In this document: positions 57,658 through 64,000 of the stretch, in pieces | Numbering within the stretch: position 1 is the stretch's first letter | How the letters are laid out: each line of letters begins with the position of its first letter | Origin: Trypanosoma brucei gambiense DAL972 | Lineage: Eukaryota; Euglenozoa; Kinetoplastea; Trypanosomatida; Trypanosomatidae | Assembly: GCF_000210295.1 (NCBI RefSeq) | Contig: NC_026743.1 | Coordinates: 620,001-684,000 of the forward strand | Length of the DNA: 64,000 nucleotides | Reading direction: 5' to 3' | Program-made: the position numbers and the translations under genes | The notes under the pieces: model-generated | What the model saw: the letters and a program-made list of their open reading frames with translations, nothing else | Databases searched by the model: none | What the model was told of the DNA's origin: nothing

Positions 57658-60000
57658 ATGTCCACTCCGAAGTGCACGAAGCAGTCGATAAATCGCAAAC
57701 GCGGCCAGGGCACTTCCGGTTTAAAAGCATCGGCCCTCGTAGCGACTGCAGATCAGGGTGATCCTCCCCCTTTTTCTCCATCGCTGGAGCTTACCTTCCG
57801 TGGGCATCGAAGCACTGTTCTTGCCGCAAGCTTCAGACCGACAGCTGTGTCGTACTCATATTCCAGTCTGGATGGACGGGGGTCACCGGAAAATGTGTGG
57901 TCCTCCCCATGTATCCTTTCAGGGGGTGCCGATGGTTATGTTTTTATGTGGAGCGCGCGGCCAACTGTTAGGGCACTACGCTTCGTTGGACCCCATAGTC
58001 CGGTGCGTGACTGTGCTTGGAGCTCGCACGGCCAGCTTCTTGCAAGCGCTGGACACGACGGTTTCGTGCGCCTTTGGCTCCCGATGTTGCGCCGCACAAG
58101 TGGGTTGACGGGCTCCTCATCGTCAGGGGGGGGTTGTGTCGGTAGTGGTGGAGAGAACTGCTACCTGTGGCGTGCACATGAAGGCCCCGTCCGGGCATTA
58201 GCCGCAGCACCCTACGATGATTACCTTTACACAGCTGGAGATGACAAGTCGGTGAAATGCTGGGATTTAAATTATTCGCCCACTCGGTCTTCCTCATCGG
58301 GGAAAAGTGGTGGTCACAAGTTTGTTTGTGGGTTTGTAGGTGGGCATCAGAACTGGGTGCGTACCGTCGCCGTTTCCAGTGGCATGAGTGCGCTACCTTC
58401 CCATGGTCCACTGGTGGCAAGTGGAGGCGACGATCGCACAGTGCAGGTTTGGGACCCGCGTTCACGCAGGCCAACACATACTTTTTACGAGCACACGGAT
58501 AGTGTACGATCTGTTGACTTTCATCCTGACGGCTGTTCGATTGCAACGGGATCATCAGACCATACCATAAACGTGTATGACCTTCGGCTAAATAGGTTAC
58601 TTCAGCACTACGGTGCGCATGACGGTGCCGTTAATGAAGTACGTTTTGCCCCCACAGGTAGCTGGTTGCTCTCTGCTTCAGCAGACGGAACAGCAAAGTT
58701 ATGGGACCTGAAGGAGGGATATCTGTATTGCACGCTCAGCGCTCATGAGGGTGGCGTCTACACTTCACGATTCTCCGATGACAGTCGCCATTTGGTGACA
58801 GCTGGTCAAGACGGGCTGGTGATGATGTGGCGAACGGGTTTGTTGAGAACACAGCCGGTGTACGCAACACATTTCTACGCAGGAAAGTGCCCACCGGTGG
58901 GAGCGGCCACTGAACCGCTGCCGCTACCCGCCGCCACATCGATTAACACTGAACCGCGCCCTGAAGATGGGTTTGATCATACCCATTTAGCGGGTTCAAC
59001 GGTTGTAAACCGAGAGGGCAGAAGGTGCGGTTCTCGGGACGCCAAGGAGTTGGGGACATATTTGGCTCGTAGCCGCCGTAACTCGACCGATGTCGTTAGT
59101 GGTCACCGTACCAGCGAGGGTAAGAGGCCTAATGTCGGCGTAGCAAAGTCGAAATTGGGTAACCAAGCAACATTTTCGGTTGCGTCTTCTCAAAATTCTG
59201 CTGTTTCGTCCCAGAGGCCACCGCTTGCCCAACCTTCATTACAAGCGGGCGGAAGTGCCGCCGCCGCTGCCATGGCCGTATCAGCGGAGATAGACGATTG
59301 TCCATTTGCTGCTTGCCTTAGGAACGACGTTTGCAACGGTGTTGGAAGCGGTAACTCGATTGCACAGAGCTTCAGCCGCTCTGAGCGCAGGGAGCGCACT
59401 CCCGTCCAACCAAAAACTGAGACTCATAACGGCAGCGAAGAGTTTTCTGTTCCAAACGAGGCGTTCCATACCGTGAGCATGAAAGTTTCGGTCAGTGATG
59501 GAGGACATCAACAAGGTGAAGAAAATCAGCGGCGGTTGCAGCCTCAAGAGCGACACCATCCGTTGCCAACCAATGCACAAGTGACTTCCGCGGTTGGTGT
59601 GGAAGGGAGTCTACGTGGGAACACCTCCGGAGTTGGCGAAGAAGATGAAGAGATGTGTGTTGTGGAGTATATCGACGATGCGAGTGGTGAAGCACGTTAC
59701 AATGGCTGGATGAGCTGCGCGGAATCTGCGTCACACCATGTGGATCATTCCATGCTCAGTCGTAAGGGAGATGAACACAATATGAATGCTCGTTTGGAAC
59801 GCCTTGAGAAGGCTTATGCCCGACTCGCTGAGGAGGTTCAAGTGTCGCAAAGGCACACTGTGGAGGTCGTTCAAAAACAACAGGAGAACTGGGAGCTGCA
59901 GAGGCAGCAACAGCGTGCCGAAATGGAGCAACTACGTGTGATGATGGCGGGACTCGTGGCCCAGCAAGACGCCTTGTTGGAGGCACTTCGGAAGGCTTGA
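57658..60000 (+). CDS. POC1: POC1, centriole/basal-body WD40 protein
   Basis: POC1 supports the stability of centriolar and basal body triplets. The N-terminal half (about 40-410) is a seven-blade WD40 propeller: LTFRGHRSTVLAASF, FVGPHSPVRDCAWSSHGQLLASAGHDGFVRLW, WRAHEGPVRAL, GGHQNWVRTV, YEHTDSVRSVDFHPDGC, RLLQHYGAHDGAVNEVRF and LSAHEGGVYTSRF. These match human POC1 blades in order (QHINWVRCAKF, CEHGGFVTYVDFHPSGT, RLLQHYQLHSAAVNGLSF). The C-terminus (about 713-770) is the short coiled coil characteristic of POC1. A disordered Ser-rich linker of about 300 residues lies between, longer than in human POC1A/B. The ATG at 57658 is used; an upstream in-frame GTG is not a start. Confidence 0.92.
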   Translation: MSTPKCTKQSINRKRGQGTSGLKASALVATADQGDPPPFSPSLELTFRGHRSTVLAASFRPTAVSYSYSSLDGRGSPENVWSSPCILSGGADGYVFMWSARPTVRALRFVGPHSPVRDCAWSSHGQLLASAGHDGFVRLWLPMLRRTSGLTGSSSSGGGCVGSGGENCYLWRAHEGPVRALAAAPYDDYLYTAGDDKSVKCWDLNYSPTRSSSSGKSGGHKFVCGFVGGHQNWVRTVAVSSGMSALPSHGPLVASGGDDRTVQVWDPRSRRPTHTFYEHTDSVRSVDFHPDGCSIATGSSDHTINVYDLRLNRLLQHYGAHDGAVNEVRFAPTGSWLLSASADGTAKLWDLKEGYLYCTLSAHEGGVYTSRFSDDSRHLVTAGQDGLVMMWRTGLLRTQPVYATHFYAGKCPPVGAATEPLPLPAATSINTEPRPEDGFDHTHLAGSTVVNREGRRCGSRDAKELGTYLARSRRNSTDVVSGHRTSEGKRPNVGVAKSKLGNQATFSVASSQNSAVSSQRPPLAQPSLQAGGSAAAAAMAVSAEIDDCPFAACLRNDVCNGVGSGNSIAQSFSRSERRERTPVQPKTETHNGSEEFSVPNEAFHTVSMKVSVSDGGHQQGEENQRRLQPQERHHPLPTNAQVTSAVGVEGSLRGNTSGVGEEDEEMCVVEYIDDASGEARYNGWMSCAESASHHVDHSMLSRKGDEHNMNARLERLEKAYARLAEEVQVSQRHTVEVVQKQQENWELQRQQQRAEMEQLRVMMAGLVAQQDALLEALRKA

Positions 60001-61144
60001 TAGATCTTATAAAACCAGCTGATAACCACAAGGGGAAACTATTGATCGTCACAGCAGACATCACACGTTTTCCGACACTGATATTTGTTTCCCCTTTTGT
60101 TTCCATTGTTCTTCCTTTGTTATTACTACTGGTCATCTTCCGAATGCTGAGGTCTTTTGTGTTGACGTGGGTATTATGTAATCCATGTTCCTGCTCCTCT
60201 TCATAACGCTCACTTTTATTGTTATTCTACCACACATCACAGTTGTCCGTGAGTATTTATGTTTCTTGTGTCTTGTCTCAACTGGGAGACCGCTAAATGT
60301 ATTTCACTATTTTTTAATTTTTTTCTGCGTAGCCATACGAAATCTCTCTACCTCCGACCGCCGGGGGAAGTTATCGCGCAGTAACTACCGTGAACATGAG
60401 GAACATTTGCTAGCCACTGGTGTGACCTGGGTTTACTTTTCTTTCCCCTCTTCCCTGGTGCGGTGGTGAGATTCCTCCAACGGCGGATCTTTCCGGATGC
60501 TCGAAGTGCTCATCTGCCTTCCCATTGTTGAGTTGGAGAGTATTGTTGATTGTTGAATGAGTGCGAGAAAGAAGTCTTTACTGAACTTCTCTTTTAGTGG
60601 CGAGGCTGTGTTGTTGGATCGGTTGATTTCTGTATTTTATGTTGTGCGCGGCAGTAGAAGTACTTACTGTGTTATCGTTCATGGTGACACTCTCATCGGT
60701 ATGTTGTTATACCTTCGCGTATCTCGTGACCATTAACGTGAGTTTCACATCAAAGTGGATGTGCTGCAATCAAATGAAAGGGACGGGGGCATGTGGTACA
60801 AACCGCGATAATTATCAGTATATTTTTACCACTCGGGTTATGACATTACTGTCGTTGCTGTATATCGTCCTATGTTTACATTTGCTCATTTCTGTCTTAG
60901 AGTTCCCCCTACGGTTTTTTTGTTTCAACTGTGTTTCTTGTACCGCCACTATCCGTCCGGAGCTGACCCTCACCTGCGCTGCGCAAAGTTTGAGAGAATA
61001 AGTGAAGGAAAGTTGACTGAAAGAGCATACTTATAGTAGCGGAAGCACTGCGAAATAGGGACCGTAAAAGAATATCGTGAAAGCAGGGAGGCTTTTTTTG
61101 TGGGTTTCCAGGAGGGAGAGGAGGGAAACAACGCAGGAACTTTG
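60001..61144 (+). other. 1.1 kb intergenic region
   Basis: No firm gene; a doubtful 120-codon frame is listed separately. A T-rich tract ends in CAG at 61109-61111, 33 bases before the tepsin ATG, the likely SL acceptor. Confidence 0.5.
60639..61001 (+). CDS. Doubtful small membrane-protein ORF, 120 aa
   Basis: The first ATG after a short pyrimidine tract and AG at 60596-60597. The translation has two hydrophobic stretches (about residues 8-33 and 66-95) separated by a Cys-rich polar loop. No family recognised. T-rich spacer DNA often gives hydrophobic translations by chance, so it is more likely not a gene. Confidence 0.2.
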   Translation: MLCAAVEVLTVLSFMVTLSSVCCYTFAYLVTINVSFTSKWMCCNQMKGTGACGTNRDNYQYIFTTRVMTLLSLLYIVLCLHLLISVLEFPLRFFCFNCVSCTATIRPELTLTCAAQSLRE

Positions 61145-63634
61145 ATGGATTGGGCCCTCTTTAGCCGTGCTGTGGAGGATAGCGATGAGCCAACGCCTGC
61201 CTATATTTATCGTGAAGTGGCAAGGTGGACTATGCATGACTTCAGGTTGCAGAGGAAGCTTATTGACGCCCTCTTTACGGAGTTGAACACAACATCAAGC
61301 CCACGAGTGATGTGTAAAGCGTTGCGCATAATTAAAGCTGTTTGCGAAATGGGGCATGACGGCTTCCAGCAAGAAGTTCAGAAGGGCAGTCGAGTGGCGG
61401 TAGTAAAAAGATTTGTTAGTCATGGCGCCGTTCCAGGAAGCGCGCAGCATTCTCAATTGTGCGAAAAAGTTCGTCAGACGGCACGGGAGGTAATGGAGGC
61501 GATCTTTGGAGACCACCAAGAAATACGGAAGGCTGCGATGACATCGTATGGAAGTGGTAGTAGCGTAGATGTCAAACATTGTCGAAGTGGGATTGCGTCG
61601 GCTGGTGGGGGCGTGAAGCAACCAACAGAATCAACTACGGGCACTACTGGTGTTCTAATTTCAACCGTAGCGGAAAAGGTTGTGTCGAGTCTTGGTATTC
61701 TGACGAAACGAGAAGAGGTTTTGCGTCGTGCGCACGCGAAGGAGCAACTCTACAGTGATATTATTAGGGCCACTTCGAGCAACTCTGAAGAAGGACTCCT
61801 GTCTGAAGCGGACATGAGGGTTCTTCATTGTCATGACTCGGGGGTGGCTTTCGAACCGCCGCCATCTTCAAATTGCGAAAGCAATCACAGCACTGACAGC
61901 GCATGGGGATTCATAAGCGGCAATCAAAAAGTTGGGGACGGCTCCGTCGCGTGTGTGAAGGGTGCTGGTGTCAGTGGTCACTCACCGCAACCACCTAACC
62001 CCTTCCAGATCTGCGTCCAACGCTTGTGCCAGGTGAAGAACACGCCACAACGGGTGGAGTTGTACGGCTTCGTTACACAGTGCCTTGAAATAGGAGAGAA
62101 AATGATGCAGCAGCAGGGAAATTTTGTGGGTGGAGTTAGCGAAAAAGGTACCGAAGTAAGCTGCTGGAGCCTATTGGCTGAAGCGTTGGACGAGCAGATG
62201 ACTCCTGTTCGTCCTTGGCAACGGCGCCTGAACGCCCTGACTGCGCTTGAGGCACTCTTGCTAGCACGTGGTGACGACCCCATGACATCACCGATGCGTC
62301 GTGATGTAGCAGATTACTTTTGTAAAAATCCCCAAGGTGTAGAGCGGAATGTTTCGGTTGTGCAAGCGACGTTACGAGAGCAGGCGCGCCGTCTTGTGGA
62401 ACTTCTTTGTCTTCCAGCAGTGATCTCAAACTCTTCGGTGACCGGCGACTTAGTTACAATCTCTACTGCTGGCATCCCAGTGGTACCGAAGGAAGATCAA
62501 CTTGTGAAAGGTGTGTTCGACAACTTTAAAGGATCATCATCACCCGAGAGTTTAGTAGGCGGAATGGAACATGTAGTTAGCACTGAAAATGTAACAACTT
62601 CACGTGGGCTGGATGTGACCGGCATGACATTGAGGGGTGCTCGTCACCGTTCCAGTAACCGTACAACACTCAGGAGGCGAGCACCGGTGCTTGAGGCACG
62701 GAGAGGTGACATTGATGGTAAAGGTGTTTTCAGCGGTGACAGAGGACCATCTGAAATAAGTAGAAGTGCTGGTTGTGGTGGTGCTTCAACAGACGCCTTT
62801 CCTGCCGGAACAGACGTGGATCTGTGCCCGTTCCACTATGTTGATGGGAAGTTACGCGATGGGGGAGCAACACGTGACAAGTTTTTTACGGAGCAGGGCG
62901 CTTCCCCACCTATTGGCAACAGTGTGTTAGATGAGCTTTTTGGGGGAACAACAATGTGTTCCACGGTTTGCCAAGCTCCTTCCGGATGTGCACTTCCCGC
63001 CGGTGGTACTAGTCTTTGGGGAGGTGGAACTGAAATAAATGGCTTTGGCCCTTTTTCGAAAACCAGCGGTACTTCGGGCGACAGAACGACACTTCCGACT
63101 GCAACGTCGCAACAACAACTGAGGTCGTCACAGTCCTGGGCTTGCTTTGAACCGGCAAAGCAGACTATTGATTCTGACGGGGACGGTCGTACGCCAAAAA
63201 CAGCGAGCTTTGTTTCTCCTGAAGTTTTCACTGGAACGATCGCCCATGCAGTCGCAACATCAGGTTCATCCCATCAAATAGCTCAACCGCAGCACCTGAT
63301 GGAGTGGCTCACGGGCAACCCACAGGGAAGCCACAGCCCTGCAGGAGTTTCCCAGTTTCAAGCGCCGCAAGCTCAGCAGCAGCATCTAATGCATCTAATC
63401 TCACAACCCCAACAATTGCAACCTGCGGACCGAATCAGCAGTGAGGTCGATGGCTTAACCCCCACTGTCACTGTCGATCACTGCCCCAACACTACAACCG
63501 TGCACACACATTCACACTTTATGATGGGTGAGGTGCCCGACTCTGCCAATGCCGTGAGAGAAACGCTCCTTAAGTTGCAGGCAGATATGAAAGCCAGTAT
63601 ATCTGCAGCGAAATTAAAGTACCAAAGTGAATGA
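61145..63634 (+). CDS. Tepsin-like AP-4 accessory protein (ENTH + VHS-like)
   Basis: Tepsin is the accessory protein of the AP-4 adaptor at the trans-Golgi. Residues 3-120 match the tepsin-type ENTH: FSRAVEDSDEPTPAYIYREVARWT (human KATSDDDTPCPGYLFEEIAKIS), KALRIIKAVCEMGHDGFQ and LCEKVRQTAREVMEAIFGD (human YQKVRAAAQDLGSTLFSD). A second helical block at about 285-425 fits the VHS-like domain of tepsin. The C-terminal 400 residues are disordered, with a Gln-rich end. ELFGGTTM near residue 597 recalls the LFxG-type AP-4 beta-binding motif, though position five is not Met/Leu. The ATG at 61145 is the first after the acceptor at 61111. It could instead be another ENTH protein, but the ENTH match is closest to tepsin. 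Confidence 0.82.
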   Translation: MDWALFSRAVEDSDEPTPAYIYREVARWTMHDFRLQRKLIDALFTELNTTSSPRVMCKALRIIKAVCEMGHDGFQQEVQKGSRVAVVKRFVSHGAVPGSAQHSQLCEKVRQTAREVMEAIFGDHQEIRKAAMTSYGSGSSVDVKHCRSGIASAGGGVKQPTESTTGTTGVLISTVAEKVVSSLGILTKREEVLRRAHAKEQLYSDIIRATSSNSEEGLLSEADMRVLHCHDSGVAFEPPPSSNCESNHSTDSAWGFISGNQKVGDGSVACVKGAGVSGHSPQPPNPFQICVQRLCQVKNTPQRVELYGFVTQCLEIGEKMMQQQGNFVGGVSEKGTEVSCWSLLAEALDEQMTPVRPWQRRLNALTALEALLLARGDDPMTSPMRRDVADYFCKNPQGVERNVSVVQATLREQARRLVELLCLPAVISNSSVTGDLVTISTAGIPVVPKEDQLVKGVFDNFKGSSSPESLVGGMEHVVSTENVTTSRGLDVTGMTLRGARHRSSNRTTLRRRAPVLEARRGDIDGKGVFSGDRGPSEISRSAGCGGASTDAFPAGTDVDLCPFHYVDGKLRDGGATRDKFFTEQGASPPIGNSVLDELFGGTTMCSTVCQAPSGCALPAGGTSLWGGGTEINGFGPFSKTSGTSGDRTTLPTATSQQQLRSSQSWACFEPAKQTIDSDGDGRTPKTASFVSPEVFTGTIAHAVATSGSSHQIAQPQHLMEWLTGNPQGSHSPAGVSQFQAPQAQQQHLMHLISQPQQLQPADRISSEVDGLTPTVTVDHCPNTTTVHTHSHFMMGEVPDSANAVRETLLKLQADMKASISAAKLKYQSE

Positions 63635-64000
63635 AATCACTTGATGAAATAAAGGATATCAACCATATTGTGACGGCCCAGCAAGAGAAGTGAGTGAAGA
63701 GGTTGGGCCGATAATGAAGTTTCATATCGTAAGTACAAAAGGCTTTAAAAATCAGTTCATGCTGAAAGTATCGTGCGTTCATACCTACATTCAACCTGAA
63801 AAATGTTTTAAAACTATACGACCGTAAGTACAAGAGGTGCGTCACACTTTTCTCATGCGTAGTTTCATTCGTTTGTTTTAGTATTGTTTTCGATCAAATC
63901 GCCCTCGTTCATTCTTTATTTTGCTTATTTTTTTTCTTTGATTGTACAAAAAGTCCTTACTTCCTGTCACCACCTACTTTTGTTTTTTAATATTGTCTCT
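63635..64000 (+). other. Intergenic region at window end
   Basis: No gene within the window. The last 150 bases are T-rich with no AG after 63952, as expected upstream of a further + strand gene beyond the end. Confidence 0.5.

Overview
The window reads as nuclear DNA of a kinetoplastid, most likely Trypanosoma brucei or a very close relative. All recognisable protein genes (26 clear loci plus one split locus counted once) lie on the + strand. None has an intron. They are separated by T-rich, low-complexity spacers that carry polypyrimidine tracts followed by AG just upstream of start codons, which is the layout of a polycistronic unit processed by spliced-leader (SL) trans-splicing and polyadenylation. 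From memory, deoxyhypusine synthase, eIF5 and the RNA polymerase III largest subunit lie together on T. brucei chromosome 10, which fits this order. I see no tRNA, rRNA, snoRNA, CRISPR array, transposon, VSG or retroelement, and no strand switch, so no transcription start region is expected inside the window. Starts were placed at ATG codons; where a predicted SL acceptor lies upstream, the chosen ATG is usually the first one after it.

Layout. 0-5 kb: two uncharacterised proteins (the first cut by the window edge) and a four-repeat DUF1935 (calpain-related, ARM58-like) protein. 6-9 kb: a p23 co-chaperone and the ESCRT regulator IST1. 9.6-19.4 kb: IFT81, a giant coiled-coil protein, a small basic protein and a RIIa-type docking protein. 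19.8-30.4 kb: a sulfide:quinone oxidoreductase-like flavoprotein without the usual redox cysteines, MON1, RRP9/U3-55K, PUS1 and a START-domain protein. 32.6-44 kb: deoxyhypusine synthase (catalytic type), a BCS1-like AAA ATPase, eIF5 and RPC1. 44.8-55 kb: COG6 (split by a frameshift), mitoribosomal bS6m, a free-standing dynein-stalk-like protein, an unknown protein, a possible LYR protein and ribosomal protein eS25. 55-64 kb: an unknown disordered protein, the centriole protein POC1 and a tepsin (AP-4 accessory) homologue.

The genes do not form one pathway, as expected for trypanosome polycistrons. Themes nevertheless recur: cilium/basal body (IFT81, RIIa protein, POC1, possibly the dynein-stalk protein and the coiled-coil protein), membrane traffic (IST1, MON1, COG6, tepsin), translation and RNA (DHS, which modifies eIF5A; eIF5; RPC1; RRP9; PUS1; eS25) and mitochondrion (bS6m, BCS1-like, SQOR-like).

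The most notable observations are the cysteine-less SQOR homologue, the stand-alone dynein stalk/MTBD protein, a C2H2 zinc finger embedded in IFT81, the COG6 reading-frame break, the DUF1935x4/p23 neighbour pair that recalls a Leishmania antimony-resistance cluster, and short upstream ORFs that overlap the start codons of two genes.
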